From Bacillota bacterium (GTDB lineage: Bacteria; Bacillota; Clostridia; Christensenellales; UMGS416), in assembly GCA_023422005.1 (NCBI GenBank), contig JAEZSC010000012.1, positions 1 to 11,322 of the forward strand: 11,322 bases of DNA, written 5' to 3'. The first letter of the stretch is position 1; every line of letters starts with the position of its first letter. The notes under the pieces were generated by a model. That model worked only from the letters and a program-made list of their open reading frames with translations. It was not told where the DNA came from and did no database searches. Below are positions 1 through 6,586 of this stretch, piece by piece. A program made the position numbers and the translations under genes.

Positions 1-388
1 GGCTTAAGCCGGCGATGCCCACAAGCACGTCGCCGATGCCGTAATACTGTATCTCCCGCCCCATGAACTGCACCAGCGGGCTCACCGGCCGTATCAGGAA
101 CTGGTCGAAGGTGCCCTTCTCAATGTAGTCTTCCAGCGTGTTCAGGTGCCAGAACAGCAGGCTGTAGATGCTGTGGCCCATCATCCACAGGCAATAAAGG
201 AACACCAGATCCCATATGGCCCAGCCGTTGAGGCTCACGAAGCGGTTGACCATGATGCCGATGAGCGCCAGGTTCACGGCGTTGAGCACCAGCACACTGG
301 CGATGCCGGACAGGAAGTCCGCCCGGTACTGCATCTTGCCCTGCATGCAGATGCGGATCAGCTTGAAGTAAAGCCTGATGTTCTCCAT
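1..388 (-). CDS. ABC-2 family permease, DUF990 type (3' end cut by window edge)
   Basis: Membrane subunit of an ABC exporter. Only the first ~129 residues are in the window; the gene reads leftward off the edge. The protein starts MENIRLYFKLIRICMQGKMQ, a short amphipathic segment rich in basic residues, followed by hydrophobic stretches at about residues 24-43 and 54-75 and then the segment YIEKGTFDQFLIRPVSPL. That last piece (a 'D-x-x-L-x-x-P' turn after the second membrane segment) is characteristic of the DUF990/ABC2_membrane_6 permeases and has a counterpart in the next gene (DMDLMKPLDF). Start ATG at 388-386 is preceded by GGGAGG inside the end of the upstream permease gene, with only one base between that stop codon and this start, so the two are translationally coupled. 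It most likely forms a heterodimeric pore with the upstream permease. Substrate unknown. Confidence 0.85.
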   Translation of the reverse strand, partial: MENIRLYFKLIRICMQGKMQYRADFLSGIASVLVLNAVNLALIGIMVNRFVSLNGWAIWDLVFLYCLWMMGHSIYSLLFWHLNTLEDYIEKGTFDQFLIRPVSPLVQFMGREIQYYGIGDVLVGIAGLS

Positions 389-389
389 G

Positions 390-1187
390 TCAACCTCCCT
401 GCACGACCAGGCGGGCGCGCACGCCCAGCCAGGCCAGGCGGCCCAACACCATCAGCACCGCCACCCAAGCCAGCTGGAACAGCAGCGCCTGCACGGCAGC
501 CGTGCCGCTGAGCTGCCCGATGTAGATGGAAAGCGGGATGGAATAGATGCCCCGGAAGGGCAGGGCTGCAGCCATCGCCCCCACAAAGCCGGGGAACAGC
601 CACAGCGGCACCATCTGGCCGGAGAAGAACCGCACCAGCGCGTTGTAGCCCCAGCTGATGCTGTTGATGTTCAGCGTCAGCATGGCCAGCAGCCCCAGCA
701 GATAGTTCAGCGAAAACAGCACCAGATAGCCCAGCGCGATGCTGACGCAGAACAGCGCCCCCGCGGCGGCGCTCTGGGGCAGCCGCAGGCCCAGCACGAA
801 ATAACCGACCAGCAGAGAGGGCACCGCCAGCGTGCACAGCCGGAAGGCCAGCTGGCCCACGTTGCGGGCCAGCATGTGCACGTGGAAATCCAGCGGCTTC
901 ATCAGGTCCATGTCGATGGAGCCGCTCTTGACCTGGGATGCCATATAGGTCTGCGGGCCGTGGCCGGGGTGGAACACGGTCTCCATGGCCATGCCCAGTA
1001 TGCCGTAGGTCACCATCTGCTCAAGGCTCACGCCAAAGGCGCCGGGGGCCTGGGTGTACAGCGTGGTCCATATCCAGTGCACGCTGTACATCATCAGGAA
1101 GGATGTGACCAGCTGCAGCCAGAATTCCAGGCGGTACACCGCGGTGCTGTGGAAGGATTGCCGCGTGAAAGACCAGAACAGCTTCAA
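390..1187 (-). CDS. ABC-2 family permease, DUF990 type
   Basis: Complete 265-residue integral membrane subunit of an ABC exporter. It begins MKLFWSFTRQSFHSTAVYRL (basic, amphipathic), then shows about six hydrophobic segments, roughly at residues 24-44, 58-72, 117-140, 143-172, 186-207 and 232-255. The loop SGSIDMDLMKPLDFHVH near residues 88-102 matches the conserved cytoplasmic turn of DUF990 (ABC2_membrane_6) permeases. Its start overlaps the ATPase stop by four bases (ATGA), and its stop lies one base before the next permease start, so the three genes form one operon read right to left. Pairs of such permeases with one ATPase are usual for this family. Some relatives are linked to drug or small-molecule export, but nothing here sets the substrate. 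Confidence 0.9.
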   Translation of the reverse strand: MKLFWSFTRQSFHSTAVYRLEFWLQLVTSFLMMYSVHWIWTTLYTQAPGAFGVSLEQMVTYGILGMAMETVFHPGHGPQTYMASQVKSGSIDMDLMKPLDFHVHMLARNVGQLAFRLCTLAVPSLLVGYFVLGLRLPQSAAAGALFCVSIALGYLVLFSLNYLLGLLAMLTLNINSISWGYNALVRFFSGQMVPLWLFPGFVGAMAAALPFRGIYSIPLSIYIGQLSGTAAVQALLFQLAWVAVLMVLGRLAWLGVRARLVVQGG

Positions 1188-2182
1188 CCCGGCACCTCCC
1201 CGGCAGGCGCGGCGGTGTGCTCATAGATGCCGCGCACCATGTCCTCGATGGCCGGTTCCTCCACCGTCAGGTCCAGTATCGGGTAGCGGGAGCTGATGTA
1301 GGGGATCAGCTCCGCCGGCGTCGTCTGGCCGCGGTCAAAGCGGAACCACTTCTTGACGCCGTCGCTGCGCGTGAGCTCTGCCTTGGGCACGGTGAAATCC
1401 TCCACGTTGCCTTCGAACTCCACGACCAGCGTGCGGTGCCGCCCCAGGCTGGTGCGGATCTGTTCCAAACCGCCGTCATACAGTATGCGCCCCTTATCGA
1501 TGATCAGAATGCGGGAGCACAGCTTTTCGATGTCGGCCATGTCGTGGGTCGTCAGCAGCACGGTGACCTTGCGCTCGCGGTTGATCTCCAGTATGAAATC
1601 CCTCAGGCGGGCCTTGGCGACGATGTCCACGCCGATGGTGGGCTCGTCCAGGAACAGTATTTTCGGGTCGTGCAGCAGCGAGGCCGCCAGGTCCGCGCGC
1701 ATGCGCTGCCCCAGGCTCAATTGGCGCACCGGCCGGTTCTCGAACTCGTGCAGGTCCAGCAGGCCGCGGAACAGCTCCATATTGCGCTGGTATTGTGCCG
1801 CCGGCACCTTATAGATGTCCCGCAGCAGCCGCAGGCTTTCGATGACCGGCACATCCCACCAAAGCTGCGTCTTCTGCCCGAAGACCACGCCGATCTGGCG
1901 GGCGTTCTCCTTGCGGTCGCGGTGGGGCACCTTACCGCCCACGGTCACCTGGCCCGCAGTGGGCACCAGGATGCCGGAGAGCATCTTGATGGATGTGGAC
2001 TTGCCCGCGCCGTTGGGGCCGATGTAGCCCACGAGCTCGCCCTCGCCGATGGAAAAGCTGATGTCGTCCACCGCCCGTTTGGTGCGGTACTCCGTGTGGA
2101 ACAGGCTGCGGATGCTGGCAAACTTGCCTTCCTTTTTTATGGCGTGGCGGTATTCCTTCACCAGATGCTGTACCTCGATCAT
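1184..2182 (-). CDS. ABC transporter ATP-binding protein
   Basis: ATPase subunit, 332 residues, that powers the two permeases downstream in the operon. Motifs in order: Walker A GPNGAGKST (residues 55-63), Q-loop in VFGQKTQLWWD (about 100-110), ABC signature LSLGQRMRADLA (155-166), Walker B ILFLDEPT (175-182) and the switch histidine in TTHD (H213). The nucleotide-binding domain ends near residue 230; the last ~100 residues form an accessory domain of the type seen on CcmA/NodI-like exporter ATPases. The N-terminal insert between residues 12 and 36 (HAIKKEGKFASIRSLFHTEY) is typical of ATPases partnered with DUF990 permeases. Start ATG at 2182 has GGGAGG a few bases upstream. The stop overlaps the next start by four bases. 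The family assignment is firm; the cargo is unknown. Confidence 0.95.
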   Translation of the reverse strand: MIEVQHLVKEYRHAIKKEGKFASIRSLFHTEYRTKRAVDDISFSIGEGELVGYIGPNGAGKSTSIKMLSGILVPTAGQVTVGGKVPHRDRKENARQIGVVFGQKTQLWWDVPVIESLRLLRDIYKVPAAQYQRNMELFRGLLDLHEFENRPVRQLSLGQRMRADLAASLLHDPKILFLDEPTIGVDIVAKARLRDFILEINRERKVTVLLTTHDMADIEKLCSRILIIDKGRILYDGGLEQIRTSLGRHRTLVVEFEGNVEDFTVPKAELTRSDGVKKWFRFDRGQTTPAELIPYISSRYPILDLTVEEPAIEDMVRGIYEHTAAPAGEVPG

Positions 2183-2247
2183 ATGACCTCCCGACTGAAT
2201 GAGCGAAAAGAAAGGATTTTATATTGATATAATCTTTTTGTTTGGTT

Positions 2248-2276
2248 ATTTTATCCTTTTTAAAGTTAAAAAGCAA
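2248..2276 (-). promoter_or_regulatory. Sigma-A promoter of the ABC exporter operon
   Basis: Read on the minus strand, TTGCTT (2276-2271) and TAAAAT (2253-2248) are separated by exactly 17 bases inside an AT-rich block that contrasts with the GC-rich surroundings. Transcription would start near 2241, giving a ~60-base leader before the ATPase start at 2182. The -10 is 5/6 and the -35 4/6 against consensus. No operator or riboswitch fold was seen in the leader. Confidence 0.7.
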
Positions 2277-2340
2277 TCGACATGCCTCGAGAAACCGCAC
2301 AGCCAACGTTGCATAGTATGATATGGGGAGGTGAAGTCCT

Positions 2341-3045
2341 TTGTTTACTTCCATCGTATCGCTGCTGGAGATGCTGCGAGACCTGCTGTTCCTGGCGTCC
2401 TATGTGGAAAAAGGCAATTTTTTCCCGCAGCCGCTCAAGCCCGATGAGGAGGCCCAGGCCATCGAGCGCCATCTGCACGGCGACTTCCAGGCGCGCAATC
2501 TGCTCATCGAGCGCAACCTGCGCCTGGTTGTGCACGTAGCCAAGAAATACCACGGCTGCGGCAAGGACATGGACGATCTGATTTCCATCGGCACCATTGG
2601 CCTCATCAAGGCGGTGAACACCTTCAACCACAAGAGAGGCACGCAGCTGGCCACCTATGCCGCCCGCTGCATCGACAACGAGATTCTGATGACGATCCGC
2701 TCAGCCAAAAAAGAGAAGAATGAAGTCTATATGCAAGAGCCCATCGGGGTGGACAAAGAGGGCAACGAGATTTCGCTGACCGACGTGCTGGGCACCCGAG
2801 AGGACGATGTGCTGGATAAGGTGGACCTGAAAATCGAGCTGGAAAAGCTGGACTCGCTCATAGACCGTGCGCTGGACGACCGGGAGAAGCAGGTCATACT
2901 GTATCGCTACGGCCTGCGGGGCCGTCGCCGCATGACCCAGCGGGAGATCGGCCGCAGCTTGGGCATTTCGCGCTCCTATGTGTCGCGCATCGAGAAGAAG
3001 GCCATCGAAACATTGAACACTCAATTTCTGGAAATGGAGAGCTGA
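2341..3045 (+). CDS. sigK: RNA polymerase sporulation sigma factor sigma-K (pro-sigma-K)
   Basis: Sigma factor that directs late mother-cell genes (coat, cortex, maturation) during endospore formation. The 234-residue protein has a hydrophobic pro-sequence MFTSIVSLLEMLRDLLFLAS followed by YVEKGNFFPQPL, the same layout as Bacillus subtilis pro-sigma-K, which SpoIVFB cleaves after about residue 20. Region 2 follows, with NLLIERNLRLVVHVAKKY (53-70), DDLISIGTIGLIKAV (78-92) and TYAARCIDNEIL (105-116). Then come the sigma-K/E signature PIGVDKEGNEISLTDVL (134-150) and region 4 with the helix-turn-helix TQREIGRSLGISRSYVSRIE (199-218). Start is TTG at 2341, chosen because GGGGAGGTGA lies 7 bases upstream and because it gives the right pro-sequence length. 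The reading frame is intact: there is no skin-type element splitting the gene. It stands alone, divergent from the ABC operon. Confidence 0.96.
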   Translation: MFTSIVSLLEMLRDLLFLASYVEKGNFFPQPLKPDEEAQAIERHLHGDFQARNLLIERNLRLVVHVAKKYHGCGKDMDDLISIGTIGLIKAVNTFNHKRGTQLATYAARCIDNEILMTIRSAKKEKNEVYMQEPIGVDKEGNEISLTDVLGTREDDVLDKVDLKIELEKLDSLIDRALDDREKQVILYRYGLRGRRRMTQREIGRSLGISRSYVSRIEKKAIETLNTQFLEMES

Positions 3046-3051
3046 CAACTC

Positions 3052-3080
3052 TGGATGAAACCCCCGGGGTGTGCTAGGAT
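3052..3080 (+). promoter_or_regulatory. Possible weak promoter upstream of the amidohydrolase
   Basis: TGGATG and TAGGAT are 17 bases apart in the short gap after sigK, with a CCCCCGGGG palindrome in the spacer. Matches to consensus are only 3/6 and 4/6, so this is a guess. It would start a transcript about 25 bases ahead of the amidohydrolase start. Read-through from sigK is the alternative. Confidence 0.3.
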
Positions 3081-3112
3081 GGTGGCAAAAGCACATCGAA
3101 GGAGGGTCCGCC

Positions 3113-4393
3113 ATGTCCAGCCATGCGGAGCTGCTTGCTTATCTGGAATCGCTGCCCGTCGTGGATACCCACGAGCATCTGCCGTTCGAGCGGGAGCGGC
3201 TGGCCCAGAATGTGGACTTTGCCACGCTCTTCAGCCATTATTGCCGCGACGACCTTTGGGCGGCAGGATTGACCAACCCGCAGATGGAGCTGCTCTTCGG
3301 CGCGGCCTCCGTGGAGCGCAAGTGGGAGGTGCTTTCGCCCTTTCTGCCCCGCACCGAGACCAGCGCCTACATGCGGGCCGCACGCCTGGCCATGGCCCAC
3401 TTTTATGGCGTGGATGAGTTGCGTACGCTGCAGGACGCGCAGCTCGTGACCGAGCGCATCCGCGCCGCCAACGCGCCGGGGCTGTATGAACGGGTGTTCC
3501 GTGACTGCGGCATCCGCCGCGTGGTCAACTGCAACGACGGCACTTTGGAACCACCCACGCTGCACAGCGTGAAGTTCATCGGCGAATATGCGCAGCTGTA
3601 CCACCGCAACCAGGTGCTCTCCTGGGAAGCCCGGTGGGACCGCCCTTTACCCACGCTGCGCCATTATACCCAGGCGCTGCTGGAGGCTCTGGCAGCGGAC
3701 CTGCGCGCCGGTGTCACGGGCTTCAAGACTTCCCAGGCCTATGTGCGGGCACTGGATTACGACGCCGCCACCGAGCACGAGGCCCAGAAGGCCTATGACA
3801 GCCTGTGGACCGACACCGCGACCTGGAGCCCCATAGGGCTGGACAACGCCGCAAGCAAGCCGCTGGAGGATTATCTGACGCGCCGGATCGTGGAATTCGC
3901 CGGCGACAACGGCGTGCCGATGGTCATACATGTAGGATTCCAGACCGGGCAGGACATGCGCCTGGACAACGCCCGGCCTCACCGGCTGCTGGACCTGCTG
4001 CGCCGCTACCGCCACACGCGCTTCGCCATGCTGCACGGCGGCCTGCCCTGGGTGCACGAGGGCGCTGTGATGGCGCGGCAGCTGCCCAACCTGAGCGTCG
4101 ACATGGGCTGGATGCACATCATGTGCCCGGAGCTGGCCGTGCAGTCGCTAAAGTATTGTTTTGACATGGTGCCCAGCTCCAAGGTCATGGGCTTCGGCGG
4201 AGACTATTCCGTGGTGGAAAAGATCTACGGCCATTTGCACATCGCCCGGCGCAACATCGCCCGGGCGCTCTCGGACCGCGTGGACGAGGGGGCCATGACG
4301 CTGCCCCAGGCCCGGCGCTGGTGCCGCGCGCTGATGCACGACAGCGCCGACAGCTTCTATGGCCTGGGCCTGGGCGCTCTGCCGGAAGATTAA
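3113..4393 (+). CDS. Metal-dependent amidohydrolase-superfamily protein
   Basis: Putative TIM-barrel hydrolase (or uronate-isomerase-like enzyme) of 426 residues, cytoplasmic, with no signal peptide. The metal-site pattern of the amidohydrolase superfamily is visible in order: DTHEH with H20 and H22 after strand 1, K205 in GFKTSQAY, H273 in VIHVGFQTGQ, H308 in MLHGGLPW and D364 in GFGGDYS. The rest is consistent with an Amidohydrolase_2-type barrel. Start ATG at 3113 is chosen because AAGGAGGG lies 6 bases upstream; the longer frame beginning at 3071 would put the Shine-Dalgarno inside the gene. It lies 67 bases after sigK and is followed by an acetyltransferase and a Gfo/Idh/MocA oxidoreductase on the same strand, suggesting a common sugar-derivative pathway. 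Its stop codon overlaps the left end of a palindromic element, so the original C-terminus may have been altered. Substrate unknown. Confidence 0.85.
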   Translation: MSSHAELLAYLESLPVVDTHEHLPFERERLAQNVDFATLFSHYCRDDLWAAGLTNPQMELLFGAASVERKWEVLSPFLPRTETSAYMRAARLAMAHFYGVDELRTLQDAQLVTERIRAANAPGLYERVFRDCGIRRVVNCNDGTLEPPTLHSVKFIGEYAQLYHRNQVLSWEARWDRPLPTLRHYTQALLEALAADLRAGVTGFKTSQAYVRALDYDAATEHEAQKAYDSLWTDTATWSPIGLDNAASKPLEDYLTRRIVEFAGDNGVPMVIHVGFQTGQDMRLDNARPHRLLDLLRRYRHTRFAMLHGGLPWVHEGAVMARQLPNLSVDMGWMHIMCPELAVQSLKYCFDMVPSSKVMGFGGDYSVVEKIYGHLHIARRNIARALSDRVDEGAMTLPQARRWCRALMHDSADSFYGLGLGALPED

Positions 4394-4557
4394 GGAAGCA
4401 CTGAATAAAGCATGGCATCCGCCTTGCTTGGTCTTTTTCCGCCCTGCTGCGTTGTCGTCGGCCGCCTATGCTGTGCGGCATAAGCGACCTCCTCCGCCTG
4501 GCAGTACGAAAAAATACACTGCGCAATTCGGACGCCCCATTTATTCAGTGATTCCTT
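4392..4557. mobile_element. MITE-like full-length palindromic element
   Basis: The two ends are 18-bp terminal inverted repeats (4392-4409 and 4540-4557) with 17 of 18 positions matching; the core reads GGAAGCACTGAATAAA on the left and TTTATTCAGTGATTCC on the right. The apex is TATGC-TGTGCG-GCATA at 4467-4482, and its centre (4474.5) coincides exactly with the centre of the terminal repeats. In between, the arms also align (for example GCATCCGCCTTGC against GCGTCCGAATTGC), so the whole ~160 bp folds into one long imperfect hairpin. No transposase or long coding frame lies within. This is the form of a miniature inverted-repeat element mobilised in trans. No clean target duplication is visible; TTAA on the left and TTTAA on the right are only suggestive. 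It separates the amidohydrolase from the acetyltransferase and, transcribed, could weaken read-through. Confidence 0.75.
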
Positions 4558-4597
4558 TAAAAAATCGCAAGGCCGGCAGGAAAACGCGCCGCCGCAG

Positions 4598-4623
4598 CCA
4601 ATATTGGACTATACCAATTATGG
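4598..4623. promoter_or_regulatory. Tandem CCAAT-type dyads before the acetyltransferase
   Basis: Two 10-bp boxes, CCAATATTGG (4598-4607, a perfect palindrome) and CCAATTATGG (4614-4623), repeat with a 16-bp period. The inner halves also form TTGG-ACTATA-CCAA. The second box touches the Shine-Dalgarno of the acetyltransferase gene. Such spacing fits an operator for a dimeric regulator or an mRNA fold over the ribosome site, but no regulator is identified and no good -35/-10 pair was found nearby. Confidence 0.35.
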
Positions 4624-4633
4624 GGGAGAACAG

Positions 4634-5383
4634 ATGATGGAACAGGCGACGGCGGTACGCATCGCCGAGGATCTGCGTACGTTGGGCGTGCGCGAAGGCG
4701 GCGTGCTGCTTATGCATTCGTCGTTGAAATCGCTGGGGCTGGTGCCCGGCGGCATCGAAACCGTTTTGGCCGGCCTGCGCCTGGCGCTGGGAGAGCAGGG
4801 CACGCTGCTGCTGCCCGGCCTGTGCTGGGAATATGTTGACCGGGATCACACTTTGTTCGACGTGCGCGCCACGCCTACATGCGTGGGGGCCATTCCAGAG
4901 TATTTCCGGCGCCTGCCGGCCACGGCGCGCTCGCTGCACCCCACCCATTCTGTGCTGGGGCAAGGGCCGCTGGTCGGGGCGTTCTTCGCCGAGCACCCGT
5001 TGGACCGCACGCCCTGCGGGCCCCATTCGCCCTTCGCCCGCCTCAGAGAATACGGCGGGCAGATCCTGATGCTGGGGTGCGGTTTGAGGCCCAACACCAG
5101 CATGCACGCCGTGGAGGAGACACTGGGAGCGCCCTATCTCTTCGAGCCCACGCCCATCGGCTTCACGCTGGCAGACGACCAGGGCCGGCGCACGCAGGCC
5201 AGCTACCGCTACCACGCGATGTTCCCACAGAACTATGACCGGGTGCGCCCGCGCCTGCTGGGCCGGGGGCTCAACGAGGGCCTCGTGCTGCAGGCCCATT
5301 GCCACCTGATGGACGCTGGCGCTCTGTGGCACACCGCCGCCGCCATGCTTCGCGAGGATATTTATTGTTTCACCAAGGAATGA
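4634..5383 (+). CDS. AAC(3)-family N-acetyltransferase
   Basis: Acetyl-CoA-dependent N-acetyltransferase of the AAC(3)/YokD/FrbF fold, 249 residues, cytoplasmic. Family marks are HSSLKSLG (28-35), HPTHSVLGQGP (102-112), and the catalytic-type motif N-T-x-x-H-x-x-E seen as NTSMHAVEE (154-162) after GCGLRP. HAMFPQNYDRV lies nearer the C-terminus. The start is ATG at 4634, with GGGGGAG 5 bases upstream; ATG at 4637 is nearly as good. The name comes from aminoglycoside 3-N-acetyltransferases, but many chromosomal members are not resistance enzymes. Here the gene sits between a putative amidohydrolase and a Gfo/Idh/MocA dehydrogenase, pointing to acetylation of an amino group on a sugar or cyclitol-like metabolite. 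It is cut off from the upstream gene by a palindromic element and is followed after 33 bases by the oxidoreductase. Confidence 0.88.
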   Translation: MMEQATAVRIAEDLRTLGVREGGVLLMHSSLKSLGLVPGGIETVLAGLRLALGEQGTLLLPGLCWEYVDRDHTLFDVRATPTCVGAIPEYFRRLPATARSLHPTHSVLGQGPLVGAFFAEHPLDRTPCGPHSPFARLREYGGQILMLGCGLRPNTSMHAVEETLGAPYLFEPTPIGFTLADDQGRRTQASYRYHAMFPQNYDRVRPRLLGRGLNEGLVLQAHCHLMDAGALWHTAAAMLREDIYCFTKE

Positions 5384-5416
5384 CCTGACTCAACCTATAC
5401 CAAGGAGGAAAGATTC

Positions 5417-6475
5417 ATGAATCCCATCAAGGTCGCCGTGATCGGCTGTGGCACCATCGCCAATGCCGCCCACCTGCCCGCCTACCAGAACAACCCGCTG
5501 GCCGAACTGGCCTATGTGTGCGACATCATCCCCGAACGCGCCGAGGCTGCCAAGGCCAAGTACGGCGCCGCCAAGGCTGTGCTGGATTATCACGAGATTC
5601 TGGCCGACGCCTCGGTTCAGGCCGTCAGCCTGTGCGTGCCCAACTACCTTCACGCGCCGCTGGCCATCGACTGCCTGAACGCAGGCAAGCACGTGCTGTG
5701 CGAAAAGCCCGCGTCGGTCAGCTATGAACTGGCCGTGTCCATGAAGGAAGCTGCCGACCGCAACGGCCGCATCCTGAACATCGGCGTCGTGAACCGCTTC
5801 AACACTGCCGTCAACCGCATCAAGAAGATGATCGACGACGGCGACCTGGGCCGCGTGTACCACGTGTATTGCTCCTTCCGTTCCCATCGCTCCATCCCCG
5901 GCCTGGGCGGCCCCTTCACCCGTAAGGACATGGCCGGCGGCGGCGTGCTGATCGACTGGGGCGTGCATTTCCTGGATCTGATCTTCTACTGCATCGGTGG
6001 GCCGAAGCCCTTGACCGTCAGCGGTGAGACCCACAGCGTGCTGGGCGTGGACATGCCCGGATATACCTACTCCAGCATGTGGGCCGGCCCGCCGGACTAC
6101 AACGGCGTGTATGATGTGGAGGACTTCGTGACCGGCCTGGTGCGTACCGAAGGTCCCACGATCTCGCTCAACGGTGCTTGGGCGCAGAACATCGGCGAGA
6201 ACCAGATGTATATTGAGTTCCTTGGCAGCAAGGGCGGCGTAAAGCTGCAGTATGGCGGCGACTTCGTGTTCTACAGCACCAAGGACGGCGCCATGAGCGA
6301 GACCAAGTACCAGTACACGACCCAGGACATGTTCTATGAGGAGCTGGACGCCTTCCTGCACTGCGTGGGCAGCGGCGAGCGCATTCGCTCCAACATCGAC
6401 CACGCGCTGGTCACGTCTCAGGTCATGGACGCGCTGTACCGTTCGGCGCAGGTGAAAAAGGAGATCACACTGTAA
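5417..6475 (+). CDS. Gfo/Idh/MocA family oxidoreductase
   Basis: NAD(P)-dependent dehydrogenase of 352 residues acting on a sugar, cyclitol or related polyol. The N-terminal Rossmann fold has the dinucleotide motif GCGTIA (10-15) in KVAVIGCGTIANAAHLP. The family's EKP motif (E96-K97-P98, in HVLCEKPASVS) carries the catalytic lysine. The C-terminal alpha/beta domain contains GGGVLIDWGVHFLDL, where D180 and H184 fit the usual active-site aspartate/histidine pair. Length is normal for the family. The start has AAGGAGGAAAG 5-6 bases upstream. It follows the acetyltransferase by 33 bases and ends at a strong terminator, so it is the last gene of this group. Exact substrate cannot be told from sequence; neighbours suggest an aminated or acylated sugar. 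Confidence 0.92.
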   Translation: MNPIKVAVIGCGTIANAAHLPAYQNNPLAELAYVCDIIPERAEAAKAKYGAAKAVLDYHEILADASVQAVSLCVPNYLHAPLAIDCLNAGKHVLCEKPASVSYELAVSMKEAADRNGRILNIGVVNRFNTAVNRIKKMIDDGDLGRVYHVYCSFRSHRSIPGLGGPFTRKDMAGGGVLIDWGVHFLDLIFYCIGGPKPLTVSGETHSVLGVDMPGYTYSSMWAGPPDYNGVYDVEDFVTGLVRTEGPTISLNGAWAQNIGENQMYIEFLGSKGGVKLQYGGDFVFYSTKDGAMSETKYQYTTQDMFYEELDAFLHCVGSGERIRSNIDHALVTSQVMDALYRSAQVKKEITL

Positions 6476-6491
6476 CAGTTTGACACCGAGC

Positions 6492-6523
6492 AAAGGGACT
6501 GCCCGCAGGGGCGGTCCCTTTTT
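6492..6523 (+). terminator. Rho-independent terminator after the oxidoreductase
   Basis: Stem AAAGGGACTGCCC (6492-6504) pairs with GGGCGGTCCCTTT (6509-6521) with a single T-G wobble, has a GCAG loop, and runs into five T's. It closes the amidohydrolase-acetyltransferase-oxidoreductase group 17 bases after the last stop codon. Confidence 0.92.
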
Positions 6524-6528
6524 CGCAG

Positions 6529-6557
6529 TTGCAGGCAGCAACTGGCGGTTGTATCAT
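6529..6557 (+). promoter_or_regulatory. Sigma-A promoter of the GH3 lipoprotein gene
   Basis: TTGCAG (6529-6534) and TATCAT (6552-6557) are 17 bases apart directly behind the preceding terminator. The -10 is 5/6, the -35 about 3/6 of consensus. The start would fall near 6564, giving a ~23-base leader with AGGGAGGT before the ATG at 6587. Confidence 0.55.
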
Positions 6558-6586
6558 CGTGGTATTGGGAATAGGGAGGTATCGCC

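Noticed and set aside
1217..2227. 336-residue open frame antisense to the ABC ATPase
   Set aside because: Composition is dominated by His/Gln/Ala/Arg from reversed codons, and the opposite strand has unmistakable ABC ATPase motifs.
2312..2322. Sigma-E (CATAGTAT) or sigma-A (TATGAT) -10 box just ahead of sigK
   Set aside because: No matching -35 element lies at the right distance, and either start would leave almost no leader before the Shine-Dalgarno; the true sigK promoter was not identified.
3071..3112. Longer amidohydrolase reading frame starting at ATG 3071
   Set aside because: The strong AAGGAGGG ribosome site at 3099-3106 lies inside that extension and is correctly spaced for ATG 3113; the extra 14 residues look non-conserved.
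4604..4633. Upstream ATG (4604) for the acetyltransferase
   Set aside because: No Shine-Dalgarno precedes it, while GGGGGAG is well placed for ATG 4634; the extra residues fall before the usual family start.
4634..5383. Calling the AAC(3)-family gene an aminoglycoside resistance determinant
   Set aside because: The fold is shared by many metabolic acetyltransferases, and the neighbours are metabolic enzymes rather than a resistance or integron context.
5390..6541. 383-residue open frame antisense to the oxidoreductase
   Set aside because: It is a mirror of the GC-rich codon pattern of the real gene, shows no family motifs, and crosses the terminator at 6492-6523.
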